A DNA stretch of 64,000 bases from Prauserella muralis (GCF_003202285.1 NZ_MASW01000005.1:434001-498000); one strand, 5' to 3'. Positions 44,471-57,800 are shown, counted from the first letter of the stretch. The notes: generated from the sequence alone by a model not told the origin. Numbers and translations: made by a program.

Positions 44471-45064
44471 TCAGCTCTCGTCCTCGTCGGCGGCGTCGGT
44501 GAGCTCGGTGTTGCGGCGGTAACCGTTCTGCCGCGGGCAGATGTGGCCCGCCGGGTCCAGCGGTTCGCCGCAGAGCGGGCAGGGCTTGCGTCCGGCGTTG
44601 ACCACCCGGTCGGCGCGCGCGGCGAACGCCCGCGCGGCCACGGGGCTGAGGAACACCCGCACCGCGTCGGGGCCCTCCTCGGTGTCGTCGAGCACGACCG
44701 TCTCGTCGACCTCGCCCTCGGTGATGGCCAGCAGCTCGATGACCACGGCCTTGCTCTCGGCGTCCCAGCCGAGGCCCATGGTGCCGACCCGGAACTCCTC
44801 CTCGACGGGGACGTCGAGCGGGTCCATGTCGAGCAGGTCGTCGGGCACCTCCTCGGGCACGTCGGCGCCGAAGCGGCTGGCGATCTCCTCGAGCAGCGAG
44901 CTGAGCCGCTCGGCGAGCACGGCGACCTGCTGCTTTTCGATGGTCACGCTGATCGTGCGGGAGTTCTCCGACGCCTGCAGATAGAACGTGCGGTCGCCGG
45001 GTTCCCCGACGGTTCCGGCGACGAAGCGGTCGGGTTGACGGAAGACGTGAATGACACGAGCCAT
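44471..45064 (-). CDS. DUF3090 family protein
   Basis: 197 residues. MARVIHVFRQPDRFVAGTVGEPGDRTFYLQA is the typical start, and the C-terminus carries a zinc-ribbon-like CPLCGEPLDPAGHICPRQNG. Mycobacterial orthologues (Rv2134c-type) lie between the histidine phosphatase and SCO1664-type genes. Here the phosphatase is 15 kb away. Function is unknown, but the C-x2-C...H-x-C end suggests zinc binding. Confidence 0.88.
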   Translation of the reverse strand: MARVIHVFRQPDRFVAGTVGEPGDRTFYLQASENSRTISVTIEKQQVAVLAERLSSLLEEIASRFGADVPEEVPDDLLDMDPLDVPVEEEFRVGTMGLGWDAESKAVVIELLAITEGEVDETVVLDDTEEGPDAVRVFLSPVAARAFAARADRVVNAGRKPCPLCGEPLDPAGHICPRQNGYRRNTELTDAADEDES

Positions 45065-45150
45065 GGCACTTACGACCCTAAGCCAACTTCCAAGATCAGG
45101 CTCGTCCGGGGCGACCGGTGAGTCCCGGACGCCGGGAATAAGGTGGCGCC

Positions 45151-47079
45151 ATGCCCCGCACCACACCCTACGGAAGCTGGACGTCGCCGATCCGGGCGGC
45201 CGACGTCGCCGCCGCCGCGGTGACGCCGGACTGGCTCGATGTCGTCGACGGCGACGTGTGGTGGGCCGAGGCGCGGCCGGCCGAGGGCGGCAGGGTGGCG
45301 CTGGTCCGCGACACCGGCGAGGCCGTCGAGGAGGTGCTGCCCGCGCCGTGGAACGCGCGCAACCGCGTTCACGAGTACGGCGGGCGGCCCTGGCTGGCCG
45401 TGGGCGGGGTTGTGGTGTTCACGCACTGGGACGACCAGCGGGTCTACGCGCGCGAGCCGGCCTCCGGTGAGGTCCGTCCGCTGACCCCGGAGCCCGCCGA
45501 GCGGCACGGCGTGCGCTACGGCGATCTGCGGCCGGGTCCCGAAGGGGAGGTGTGGGCGGTGCGGGAGGCCAGCACCGGACCCCGGCGCACCGACGTCACC
45601 CGGGACCTGGTGGCGATCCCGCTCGCCGGGGGCGAGCCGCGTTCATTGGCGGCGAGCCATCACTTCCTCACCGCGCCACAGCTGTCGCCAGACGGGCGGC
45701 ACGCGGCGTGGCTCGGCTGGAACCATCCGGCGATGCCCTGGGACGGCACGCAGCTGTGCGTGGCCGAGGTCGGCGCCGACGGAACCTTCGGGGCGCACCG
45801 GGTGCTCGCGGGCGGCCCGGACACGGCGGTGTGCCAGCTGCGCTGGGAAGGGCCACGGACACTGCTCGCGCTGGCCGACCCGGACGGCTGGTGGAACCTG
45901 CACCGCGTCGGTCTCGACGGCCACGTCACCAACCTGGCGCCGGTGGAGGCCGAGCTGGGCGGTGCGCTGTGGAGGCTCGGCGCGCGCTGGAGCGCGCCGC
46001 TGGGCGGCGGGCGGCACGCCGTGCTCGACGCCGGGCGGCTGGCGGTGCTCGACGAGGCCACCCGGTCGCTGACGCCGGTGGCGCCCGAGCTCACCGCGTG
46101 GTCGCCGTCGCTGGCGGTGAGCGAGGGAGGCGTCGTGGGCATCGCCGCGGGGCCGCGCCGCGACACGGCTGTCGTGCACGTCGATCTCGCCGACGGCACC
46201 CTCACGGAGCTGACCGCACAGCCGCCGCTGCCCGCCGCCGGGTACCTGCCGACGCCGGTCGAGCGGGTGTTCCACACCGCCGAGGGCGAGCCGATCCCGG
46301 CCTACGTCTACCCGCCGGCCAATCCGGACCACGCCGCGCCCGGCGGCGAGCTGCCGCCGTACCTCGTGCACGCCCACGGCGGCCCCACCGGACGGAGCCA
46401 CCCGGTGCTCTCGCTGGAGTTCGCCTACTTCACCAGCCGGGGCATCGGCGTGGTCGCCGTCAACTACGGCGGCTCCACCGGCTACGGGCGGAGGTTCCGG
46501 GATCGGCTGCGGGAGCAGTGGGGCGTGGTCGACGTGCAGGACTGCGCGGCGGTCGCCGAGGCGCTCGTCGCCGAGGGGATGGCCGACCCGGAGCGGATCG
46601 CCGTCCGGGGCGGCAGCGCGGGCGGGTTCACCGCGGCCGCGTCGATGACCACCGTGCGCACCTACCGGGCCGCGACGATCAAGTACCCGATCCTGGACCT
46701 GGAGCCGTGGACCGGGCAGGGCGGCGAGACCCACGACTTCGAGTCGCGCTATCTCGACGGGCTCGTCGGTCCGCTGCCGGACGCGGCCGACCGGTACGCG
46801 CAGCGCTCCCCCATCAACCACATCGACACGCTCGCGGGTCCGGTGCTGCTGTTGCAGGGGCTGGAGGACGAGATCTGCCCGCCGGAGCAGGCGCAGCGGT
46901 TCGTGGAGTCGCTGCGAGGCACTGGGCTGGCGCACGCGCACCTGACCTTCCCCGGCGAGCAGCACGGCTTCCGCCAGGCGGCGACCATCGTGGCCGCGCT
47001 GGAGGCCGAGCTGGCCTTCTACGGTCAGGTGTTCGGCTTCGCCGCGCCCGGCGTGCCGCCGGTGGATCTGCGGCGATGA
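45151..47079 (+). CDS. S9-family prolyl oligopeptidase/acylaminoacyl-peptidase-like serine peptidase
   Basis: 642 residues. The N-terminal ~370 residues are a beta-propeller (repeated DG/W motifs, for example LSPDGRHAAWLGWNHPAMPWDGTQL). The alpha/beta-hydrolase domain follows: VNYGGSTGYGRRFRDRLREQWGVVDVQD, nucleophile S489 in VRGGSAGGFTA, an Asp in LLLQGLEDEICPP and a His in FPGEQHGFRQ. No signal peptide, so a cytosolic oligopeptidase. The stop overlaps the next gene by 4 nt. Confidence 0.9.
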   Translation: MPRTTPYGSWTSPIRAADVAAAAVTPDWLDVVDGDVWWAEARPAEGGRVALVRDTGEAVEEVLPAPWNARNRVHEYGGRPWLAVGGVVVFTHWDDQRVYAREPASGEVRPLTPEPAERHGVRYGDLRPGPEGEVWAVREASTGPRRTDVTRDLVAIPLAGGEPRSLAASHHFLTAPQLSPDGRHAAWLGWNHPAMPWDGTQLCVAEVGADGTFGAHRVLAGGPDTAVCQLRWEGPRTLLALADPDGWWNLHRVGLDGHVTNLAPVEAELGGALWRLGARWSAPLGGGRHAVLDAGRLAVLDEATRSLTPVAPELTAWSPSLAVSEGGVVGIAAGPRRDTAVVHVDLADGTLTELTAQPPLPAAGYLPTPVERVFHTAEGEPIPAYVYPPANPDHAAPGGELPPYLVHAHGGPTGRSHPVLSLEFAYFTSRGIGVVAVNYGGSTGYGRRFRDRLREQWGVVDVQDCAAVAEALVAEGMADPERIAVRGGSAGGFTAAASMTTVRTYRAATIKYPILDLEPWTGQGGETHDFESRYLDGLVGPLPDAADRYAQRSPINHIDTLAGPVLLLQGLEDEICPPEQAQRFVESLRGTGLAHAHLTFPGEQHGFRQAATIVAALEAELAFYGQVFGFAAPGVPPVDLRR

Positions 47080-47969
47080 CCCGGCTGCCCGTGCTGCGGC
47101 GCGGCGACACCGTGGCGCTGGTGGCCCCTGCGGGCCCGGTCAAGGCCGAGCTGCTGGAGGCAGGGGCCGCGCGGCTCGCCGCGCTGGGCCTGCGGGTGGA
47201 GGCCGACGACGGCGTGCTCGCGCGCCACCCTCGGTTCGGTTACCTCGCCGGCGAGGACACCCACCGCGTGGAGGCGTTCCAGCGGGCATGGCTGCGGCCC
47301 GACGTCGCCGCCGTGTTCGCCGCCCGCGGCGGGTACGGCTGCCAGCGGATGCTCGACCTCGTGGACTGGGCCGCGCTGCGGGCCGCCGGACCGACGCTGT
47401 TCTGCGGGTCCAGCGACACGACCGCGTTGCACGCCGCCGTGTCCGTCCATCTCGGACTGCCGAGCTTATTCTGCCCGATGCCGGCCTCGACGCACTTCGA
47501 CGCCGTGGCGGCCGCACATCTGGAACAGGCGCTGTTCGCGCCGCCCGCTGGGCGTGTGCTCACGGGCCCGGACGCCGAGACGCTGGTGCCGGGCCGGGCG
47601 GAGGGCACGCTCGTGGGCGGCAACCTGAGCCTGCTGGCCGCGGGGCTGGGCACGCCGGAGCAGGTCCGGGCCGAGGGTGCGCTCGTGCTGCTGGAGGACG
47701 TCGGTGAGCAGCCCTACCGCATCGACCGGCTGCTCACGCAGTTGCTGCGCGCGGGCTGGTTCGCCGGCGTCGCCGGGATCGTGCTCGGCTCGTGGACCGG
47801 ATGCGGGCCGCAGGACGACGTCCGTGCCGTGCTGCTCGACCGGCTCGGACCGCTCGGCGTGCCGATGGTGGCGGGTTTCGGGTTCGGTCACCACCAGGGT
47901 GCGCTGACCGTCCCGCTCGGCGTGCGGGCCGTGCTCGACGCCGGCGCGGGGACCCTTAGCCTGACGTGA
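47076..47969 (+). CDS. S66-family LD-carboxypeptidase
   Basis: 297 residues. N-terminal VALVAPAGPV, then FAARGGYGCQRMLDLVDW, the nucleophile Ser (S113) in FCGSSDTTAL, the Glu in LLEDVGEQPYRIDRLLTQL and the His in GFGFGHHQG complete the Ser-Glu-His triad. The family trims the terminal D-Ala from tetrapeptide muropeptides in the cytosol during wall recycling, or degrades microcin-like peptides. Codon 131 is TTA (47466-47468), rare in such genomes. Overlaps the upstream S9 gene (ATGA). Confidence 0.88.
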   Translation: MTRLPVLRRGDTVALVAPAGPVKAELLEAGAARLAALGLRVEADDGVLARHPRFGYLAGEDTHRVEAFQRAWLRPDVAAVFAARGGYGCQRMLDLVDWAALRAAGPTLFCGSSDTTALHAAVSVHLGLPSLFCPMPASTHFDAVAAAHLEQALFAPPAGRVLTGPDAETLVPGRAEGTLVGGNLSLLAAGLGTPEQVRAEGALVLLEDVGEQPYRIDRLLTQLLRAGWFAGVAGIVLGSWTGCGPQDDVRAVLLDRLGPLGVPMVAGFGFGHHQGALTVPLGVRAVLDAGAGTLSLT

Positions 47970-48388
47970 TGCGGTTGCCCCAGCAGCAGGCCAGGCACCG
48001 GTTCTCGGCGGCGCGCGTGGCCCGGCTCGCCACGTGTGGCGACGACCGCGTGCCGCACCTGGTGCCGGTGACGTTCGCGATGCCGGACGACCATCGGATC
48101 GTGTTCGCCGTGGACGCCAAGCCCAAGACCAGCACCAACCTGCGGCGGCTGCGCAACATCGCCGCCAACCCGCACGTGTCGCTGCTCGTGGACCATTACG
48201 CCGAGGACTGGACGGCCCTGTGGTGGGTGCGTGCCGACGGCGTCGCGACCGTGCTCACCGGGGACGCCGACCGGGGGCGGCCGCTGGCCGCGCTCGCCGC
48301 CAAGTACCCGCAGTACTCCGGCACGCCGCCACAGGGTCCCCTCGTCAGCATCGCGGTGACCACCTGGCGCGGCTGGTCCGCCGGGTGA
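47969..48388 (+). CDS. TIGR03668-type PPOX-class F420-dependent oxidoreductase
   Basis: 139 residues. RFSAARVARLATCGDDRVPHLVPVTFAM and VDAKPKTSTNLRRLRNIAANPHVSLLVDHYAEDWTALWWVRADG match the flavin/deazaflavin reductase split-barrel family. The ATG at 47969 (MRLPQQQARHRF) is chosen, with the preceding in-frame GTG as alternative. It overlaps the LD-carboxypeptidase stop, so S9, S66 and this gene form one operon. The natural substrate is unknown. Confidence 0.87.
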   Translation: MRLPQQQARHRFSAARVARLATCGDDRVPHLVPVTFAMPDDHRIVFAVDAKPKTSTNLRRLRNIAANPHVSLLVDHYAEDWTALWWVRADGVATVLTGDADRGRPLAALAAKYPQYSGTPPQGPLVSIAVTTWRGWSAG

Positions 48389-48424
48389 CCGGACGCCCGC
48401 CCGCGCGGGTCAGCCGGAACGGGG

Positions 48425-49981
48425 TCAGTCGGAGCGGGGAAGGCGCCGCCAGGCGGCGATCAGGCCCAGCGGGTCGGGCCGCAGCAGCGAGGCGGCGCCG
48501 TAGAGGCTCGCCGCGACGACGGCGGCGATGAACCACCAGTCGTAGAGGCTCTGCTCCCCCGTCGGGTAGTAGACGAGCACGAGGAACATCGAAACGCCCA
48601 CGACGGCGGCCAGGTGCAGCCGCCGCCACGGGAACGCCGAGAGGATCACGAAGCCCCACGTCAGGTACCACGGCAGGGTCGGGGGCGCGAGGATCGCCAC
48701 CGACAGTAGCGCGAACGCCATCCGCAGGATCGCCTCGGTGCCGCCGTGCCGCGCCAGCCACCACTGCCGCACCACGAACGCCGCCAGCAGTGCCCAGCCG
48801 ATGAGGCGCGCGACGGTGATGAACGGCGACGGCTGCACGTCCACCACCACGTTCACCATGGTGTAGATGATCTCGCCGACCCCGCTCGGGAAGTTCAGCC
48901 AGTTGACGATCAGCTGCGGGGCCTGCAGCCCGGTGATCCAGCCGAGGTTGAACGAGCCCAGCGACACCCAGGTGCCCGCGACGAACACCGCGCCGAAGAT
49001 CCCGAGTGAGGGCACCACCGCCCTGACGAACCGCCTGGGCAGGCTCCTGTCATCTGGCAGGTGGTTGGCCCAGACCCACACGAGGAACGGCAACGCCACC
49101 GCCGCCGTGGGTTTGATCAGCATCCCCACCGTGACCAGCACGATCGCCAGCGCGTGCTTGCGCTCCAGCGCGGCGAGCACACCGATGGTGAGGAAGCCGA
49201 GCATGAGCAGGTCGTTGTGCGGGCCACCGACGAGGTGGATCACCGTCATCGGGCTCGCGATGGCCAGCCACATGGTGACCGGCAGGTTGCCGCCGAGGTG
49301 CCGCACCAGCCGCGGCAGCGCCCACAGCATGCCGGCCAGCCCGGCGAGCAACAGCACGCGCGTGACGATCACGCCCGCGATCATGTTGTTGCCGGTCACC
49401 GACACGATGCCCTTGGCGACGAGCAGGAACAGCGGACCGTACGGTGCCGGAGTGGTCTGCCACAGCGGGTGGACGTTCTGCACGACGTCCGGCAGCACGT
49501 CCAGGGCCGCGGGGCCGTAGGCGTAGGGGTCGAGCCCGTGCAGCAGCTGCGCGCCCTGCCCGAGGTAGGAGAAGACGTCCCTGGTGAACAGCGGTGGCGC
49601 GACGAGCAGGGGGCCCATCCAGCACAGCGCGGCGACCACGATCGGCCTGCTGCCGATGCGGCGGGCCAGCACGTAGCGGCCGAGCCGCACCCACGCCCAC
49701 ACGACCAGCCCGAAGCCGACGTACAGCAGGGCGGTGGCCAGCGCCTTGCCGTGCCCGAACCGGATCCACGACAGCGGGCCCGTTCCCAGGACCGGGTCGT
49801 TGACCAGGACGCCGCCCGCGCCGAGGGAGGCGAGCATCAGGACGACGCTGCCGACCACGCCGAGCGCGATCGTGCGGTACGGAAAGCGCGCGGGCTCGCC
49901 GACACCGGGGTTCTCCGGTGTCTCGGAAGGCCGGTCCACTGTGGTACCGGCGTTCGGCACGGGGTCGGTGGTGGTCGCCAT
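48425..49981 (-). CDS. mptB: Polyprenol-phosphomannose-dependent alpha-1,6-mannosyltransferase, MptB-like
   Basis: 518 residues with about 12-14 transmembrane segments, a GT-C glycosyltransferase. The early acidic loop FTRDVFSYLGQGAQLLHGLDPYAYGP contains the conserved Asp region, and QTTPAPYGPLFLLVAKGIVSV and SPMTVIHLVGGPHNDLLMLGFL are family blocks. MptB-type enzymes extend the lipoarabinomannan/lipomannan core in the outer leaflet. The N-terminal ~35 residues are cytosolic and Pro-rich. Confidence 0.85.
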   Translation of the reverse strand: MATTTDPVPNAGTTVDRPSETPENPGVGEPARFPYRTIALGVVGSVVLMLASLGAGGVLVNDPVLGTGPLSWIRFGHGKALATALLYVGFGLVVWAWVRLGRYVLARRIGSRPIVVAALCWMGPLLVAPPLFTRDVFSYLGQGAQLLHGLDPYAYGPAALDVLPDVVQNVHPLWQTTPAPYGPLFLLVAKGIVSVTGNNMIAGVIVTRVLLLAGLAGMLWALPRLVRHLGGNLPVTMWLAIASPMTVIHLVGGPHNDLLMLGFLTIGVLAALERKHALAIVLVTVGMLIKPTAAVALPFLVWVWANHLPDDRSLPRRFVRAVVPSLGIFGAVFVAGTWVSLGSFNLGWITGLQAPQLIVNWLNFPSGVGEIIYTMVNVVVDVQPSPFITVARLIGWALLAAFVVRQWWLARHGGTEAILRMAFALLSVAILAPPTLPWYLTWGFVILSAFPWRRLHLAAVVGVSMFLVLVYYPTGEQSLYDWWFIAAVVAASLYGAASLLRPDPLGLIAAWRRLPRSD

Positions 49982-50061
49982 ACTGAGCTTCGAGGTTACA
50001 CATCGCGTTCACGCGCTTTCGCCGTACCCATGGACAACGCCGCCGAGCAGAGGCACGCACC

Positions 50062-50114
50062 GTGCCCGAGGTGACCTTGGGTGCATGTTGTGTGCCCACG
50101 GTGCCCTCCGGCTC
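50062..50114. repeat. 53-bp intergenic palindrome, copy 4 (diverged)
   Basis: The same 24-5-24 layout, with GTGACCTTGGGTGCA in the left arm (identical to copy 3) and a right arm ending GTGCCCTCCGGCTC. Only about 17 of 24 pairs remain. The right flank GTCGCCGG is as in copy 3. Unlike the others it is between divergent starts, 25 bp before the M55 peptidase ATG, where it could affect initiation rather than termination. Confidence 0.75.
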
Positions 50115-50139
50115 GTCGCCGGACGCTAGGTTGGCGGCC

Positions 50140-50967
50140 ATGCGGATCATGATCTCGGCCGACATGGAGGGCGCCACCGGCGTCACCTGGACCGACGACG
50201 TGGTGCCCGGAACCGAGCAGTGGCAACGCTTCCGCAGGCTGTTCACCGGCGACGTCAACGCCACCGTCGCCGGGCTCTGCGCCGGCGGGGCCACCGACGT
50301 GCTCGTCAACGAGGCGCACTCGTCGCAGCGCAACCTGCTGCTGGAGGAGCTGGACCCCCGGGCGAGGATGCTCACCGGCAGGCACAAGCCGCTGTCGATG
50401 ATGGAGGGCATCGACAGCGGCGTCGACGGGGTGGTGTTCCTCGGCTACCACGCGGGCGCCGGCTGCGACGGCGTGCTCTCGCACACCTACCTGCCCAACC
50501 AGATCACCGGCGTGTGGCTCGACGGCGCCCCCGCGGGTGAGGGCGGGCTCAACGCGGCGCTGGCGGCCGAGTACGGCGTGCCGGTGCTGCTGGTCAGCGG
50601 TGACGACAAGGCCTGCGCCGAGGCCGCGGAGTACGCGCCGGACGCGGCACGCGTGGCGGTGAAGGAGTGCGTGAGCCGCTACGCCGCCATCTGCCTGCCG
50701 CCCGCGGTGACCTGCGCCCGGCTCACCGAGGCGGCCACGAGCGGGATGCGGCGAGCCGGGCGCGCCGAGGCCGCGCGGGCGGCGCACCGGATCGAGGTCG
50801 AGTTCGACGCCAGCCACCTCGCGCAGGCGGCGGCCGTGGTTCCCACGGTGGAGCAGACCGGCGTGCGCACGGTCGGCTTCGACGCACCCGACATGACCGA
50901 GGCGATGAAGGCCTTCAAGGTGGTCACCGCCATCGCCGACGGCGCGGTGCAGGGCAAGTACGGCTGA
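50140..50967 (+). CDS. M55-family D-aminopeptidase (DppA-like)
   Basis: 275 residues. D8 and E10 in MISADMEGATGV are zinc ligands, and the remaining metal-site positions are in NEAHSSQRN, GYHAGAGCDGVLSHTY and GAPAGEGGLNA. These make the M55 D-aminopeptidase signature, which releases N-terminal D-amino acids such as D-Ala from peptides. No signal peptide. The ATG at 50140 is chosen because upstream codons run into the 53-bp palindrome. Confidence 0.92.
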   Translation: MRIMISADMEGATGVTWTDDVVPGTEQWQRFRRLFTGDVNATVAGLCAGGATDVLVNEAHSSQRNLLLEELDPRARMLTGRHKPLSMMEGIDSGVDGVVFLGYHAGAGCDGVLSHTYLPNQITGVWLDGAPAGEGGLNAALAAEYGVPVLLVSGDDKACAEAAEYAPDAARVAVKECVSRYAAICLPPAVTCARLTEAATSGMRRAGRAEAARAAHRIEVEFDASHLAQAAAVVPTVEQTGVRTVGFDAPDMTEAMKAFKVVTAIADGAVQGKYG

Positions 50968-51031
50968 ACGGTTGCTCCCGTCGGGTTAACGTTCGCCTCG
51001 CGGCAACGGGGCGGCGGGCTTACCGTCGACG

Positions 51032-51511
51032 GTGGTGAGCTACTACGACGGATACGGCGAGGGGCACCGCGAGCCCGGCACCCCGAAGGTCGCCGCGCGC
51101 ACGTTGTGGGCGGGCGGGCTCGCCACCGCGCTCGTCGCCGCACTGGCCGGGGTGGTGGCCACGCTCGTGGTCACCGGTGTGTTCGGCATCCCGGTGATCG
51201 CGCCCAGCAACGCCCAGGGCGGTATCGACTACATCGGTGCCTTCTGGCTGGCCGGCTTCGGCGCGGTGGGCGGGCTGCTGGCCACGGCGGTGGCGCACCT
51301 GCTGTTGCAGGTGGCACCGCGGCCCATGGCGTTCTTCGGCTGGATCATCGCGCTCGTCACCGTGGCGCTGATGGTGTGGCCGTTCACGGTCGGCGAGCAG
51401 CTGCGGGTGCAGATCGCCAGCGCCGCCGTCTACCTGCTGCTTGGCATCGTGATCGGCTCGCTGGTGAGCAGCATGTCCACCAGGGCGCTGCGGCCGCGCA
51501 CCGGCGCCTGA
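51032..51511 (+). CDS. DUF6069-like small membrane protein
   Basis: 159 residues from GTG with four predicted transmembrane helices: LWAGGLATALVAALAGVVATLVVTGVFGI, YIGAFWLAGFGAVGGLLATAVAHLLLQV, MAFFGWIIALVTVALMVWPF and ASAAVYLLLGIVIGSLVSSM. The short N-terminus is Tyr/Gly-rich and cytosolic. The arrangement fits the DUF6069 family of actinomycete membrane proteins. No function is known. Confidence 0.7.
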   Translation: MVSYYDGYGEGHREPGTPKVAARTLWAGGLATALVAALAGVVATLVVTGVFGIPVIAPSNAQGGIDYIGAFWLAGFGAVGGLLATAVAHLLLQVAPRPMAFFGWIIALVTVALMVWPFTVGEQLRVQIASAAVYLLLGIVIGSLVSSMSTRALRPRTGA

Positions 51512-51539
51512 CGGCCCGGCACGCCACTAGGGTGAGGCT

Positions 51540-54500
51540 GTGGCGCCCAGTGAGTTCTTCACCTCTTTCGAGGACGGCGATCCACATCCGGGCACGGGGC
51601 AGCGGCTGCGCGTGCACGTCGGCGACGGGCCCGTCGACCCGCTCGCCGCGCTCCCGAAGGCAGGCAACACCGGCGCGCGGGCACTGCACTACGCGACGTC
51701 GGTGGCGGGCCAGGCCCGGGCGGGGCTGTTCGCCGTCGACGTGCCGGTCACCGCCGACACCGAGCTGTCCTACGTCGTGCTGCCCGAGTCCGACGGCGCC
51801 CCGCCGTCCTACCGCAGCACCCACGTCACCGTGGACGTCGAGTTCACCGACGGCAGCACACTGAGCGAGCTGCTGCCCCCGGCGACCGCGCGGGCGCAGG
51901 GCGAGTCGAAGCGGCTCTACGTCGACCAGTGGAACCTCGTCCGGCACCGGCTCGGTGACGTCGCCGCGGGGCGCACCGCGCGCGCCCTCGTGCTCGTCAC
52001 CGACGCGCCCGGCGAGGGCGAGCTGACCGGCTGGCTCGACGACCTGCGCCTCGGCGAACGCCCGCTGCCACAGCGAGAACCCGTCGACCAGGTGCGCACC
52101 ACCCGCGGCACGCACTCCGGCCGACGGTTCTCCCGCGGCAACTGCCTGCCCGCCACGGCGGTGCCGCACGGCTTCAACTTCTGGACGCCCGTCACCGACG
52201 CCGGGGCGCTGGACTGGCCGTACCGCTATGCCGATCGCGCCATCCAGGCGTTCGCGCTCAGCCACCTGCCCAGCCCGTGGACCGGCGACCGGAACACCTT
52301 CCAGGTGATGCCGGGCGACGGCGCGGTGACGGCGGGCCGCAAGGCCAGGGCACGCGGCTTTTCCCACGCCGACGAGACCGACGCGCCCCATCACTACCGG
52401 GTGCGGCTCCACGGCGGGATCACCGCGGAGATCGCACCGGCCGACCATGCGGCGATCCTGCGCTTCACCTTCCCCGACGACGACGGCTGGCTGCTGTTCG
52501 ACAACACCCGCAACCGGGGTGGCCTGCGCCTGCATCCCGCGCGCCGCACCGTCACCGGCCACACGTGGGTCCGCAGCCGCGCCTCGGCGGGCGCGCGGCG
52601 CATGTTCGTGCACGGCACCGTAGACGAGCAACCGATCGACGGGGCCACGCTGCGCCGTCCGCCGTGGCGCACCGTCACCGGCTACCTGCGCTTCGCCGCG
52701 CGCACGGTGACGCTGCGCCTGGCGACCTCGCTGCTCAGCCTCGACCAGGCGCGCCGCAACCTGGACGCCGAGGTCGGCGTGCCGCTGAGCTTCGACGACG
52801 TCCGCGAGCGTGCCCGGCAGCAGTGGGCGGCGCTGCTCGGCAGGGTCGAGGTCGACGGCGCGAGCGAGGACGAGCTGACCACGCTCTACTCCTGCCTGTA
52901 CCGCATGTACCTGTACCCGAACTCCGGGCACGAGCACACCCCCGGCGGCGTGCGGCACGCCAGCCCTGCGGTCCGCAGCCGCAGGCCGAGCACCCGCACT
53001 CGTACCGGCGCGGCCGTGCGCGAGGGCACGATCGCGGTCAACAACGGCTTCTGGGACACCTACCGGACCACGTGGCCCGCCTACGCGCTGCTCACGCCCA
53101 CCGTCTGCGGGCAGCTGCTCGACGGGTTCGTCCGCCACTACACCGAGGGCGGCTGGATCCCGCGCTGGTCCTGCCCCGGCGCGGCCGACGCGATGGTGGG
53201 CACCGGCTCGGACGCGGTCTTCGCCGACGCCTACCTCAAGGGCGTGCGGGGCTTCGACGTGCGCGCCGCCTACGAGGCCGCGCTGCGCAACGCGACCGTC
53301 ACCCCGCCCGGACGTGCCGTGGGGCGCACGGGTCTCGGCGAGTCGATCTTCCTGGGCTACACCCCCACCTCGACGCGGGAGGGGCTGTCGTGGACGCTGG
53401 AGAACTGCGTCGGCGACTTCGCCCTCGCCCGCTGGGCGCGGGCGCTCGGCGAGGACGACGACGCCGAGTACCTCGCGGGCCGGGCCCAGCGCTACGTGCA
53501 CCTGTTCGACGCGCGCATCGGGTTCTTCCAGGGCCGCACCCGGGGCGGTGACTGGCGGTGCGAGCCCGGCGCCTACGACCCGGCGGTGTGGGGCTACGAC
53601 TACACCGAGACCGACGGCTGGAACATGGCGTTCAGCGCGCCGCACGACGGCGAAGGGCTCGCGGCCCTGCACGGCGGGCGCGCGGGGCTGGAGTCCGGTC
53701 TGGACACCTTCTTCGCGACCCCGGAGACGGGCACCCGGCCCGGCTCGTACCGCAGGGTGATCCACGAGATGACCGAGGCGCGGGACGTGCGGCTCGGCCA
53801 GTACGGGCACGCCAACCAGCCCTCGCACCACATTCCCTACGTGTACCTGCACGCGGGCGCGCCCGCGAAGACGCAGCGGATCGTGCGCGAGGTGCTGCGC
53901 CGCTGCTATCTCGGCAGCGACCTCGGCCAGGGCTACCCCGGCGACGAGGACAACGGCGAGATGTCGGCCTGGTACGTGCTCAGCGCGCTCGGGCTGTACC
54001 CGCTGGCGGTCGGCAGCCCCCGCTACGCGATCGGCTCCCCGCTGTTCCGCCGCGCCGTGGTGCACCTGGAGAGCGGGGGCGACCTGGTGGTCAACGCACC
54101 CGGCAACAGCGAGCGCAACGTGTACGTGCAGCGGTTGTGGGTCAACGGCTCCGCGCACGACGTCCCGTGGATCGACCACGACGTCCTGGCGGCCGGTGCC
54201 GTGCTCGACTTCGAGCTCGGGCCCCGGCCCTCGGCGTGGGGCGCGCCCGCCGGGCGGCCCCGCCGTCCCCGCCCGCCCACCGACCTGCCCGGCACGGCCC
54301 GCTGCTCCGACGGCACCGACGTCGCCCGGCTGCTCGACGACACCACCGCCACCGAGGTCACCTTCTCCTCGCCCGCCCCGGTCGTCGAGCACACCGCGCA
54401 CGGCGCGGGCGGCGCCGTCAGCGTCTACACCCTCACCTCGGCGAGCACGGACGGCGACCCTCGCGACTGGACACTCGAGGGCTCCGCTGACGGTCTGACG

Positions 54501-54658
54501 TGGACGGTGCTCGACCGGCGCGCGGGCGAGACGTTCCGCTGGCGCAGGCAGACCCGCCCGTTCCGGGTGGCGCAGCCGCGCCCGCTGCGCCATCACCGGC
54601 TGCGGATCACCGCGGGCACCGGCCCGCGGGTGCGTCTGGCGCAGTGGGAGCTGCTGGC

Positions 54659-54662
<4 letters not shown>
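51540..54662 (+). CDS. GH92-family alpha-mannosidase with C-terminal F5/8-type domain
   Basis: 1040 residues from GTG, cytosolic by sequence (no signal peptide). The GH92 catalytic region has GGWIPRWSCPGAADAMVGTGSDAVFADAYLKG, E690 in YTETDGWNMAF (position of the general acid), and D802/D804 in YPGDEDNGEMSAWYVLSALG (position of the base pair). Q760 replaces the Glu often seen in the NEPSHH motif (HANQPSHHIPY). The last ~120 residues form a discoidin-like domain with GSADGLTWTVLDRR and LRHHRLRITAG. GH92 enzymes are Ca-dependent exo-alpha-mannosidases. Coupled by ATGA to the FUSC gene. Confidence 0.9.
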
Positions 54663-57795
<3,133 letters not shown>

Positions 57796-57800
57796 TCCGC

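Noticed and set aside
51384-54596. A 1070-codon minus-strand frame covering the GH92 gene.
   Set aside because: Antisense shadow of an unambiguous GH92 coding sequence; composition is low-complexity and no ribosome site is evident.
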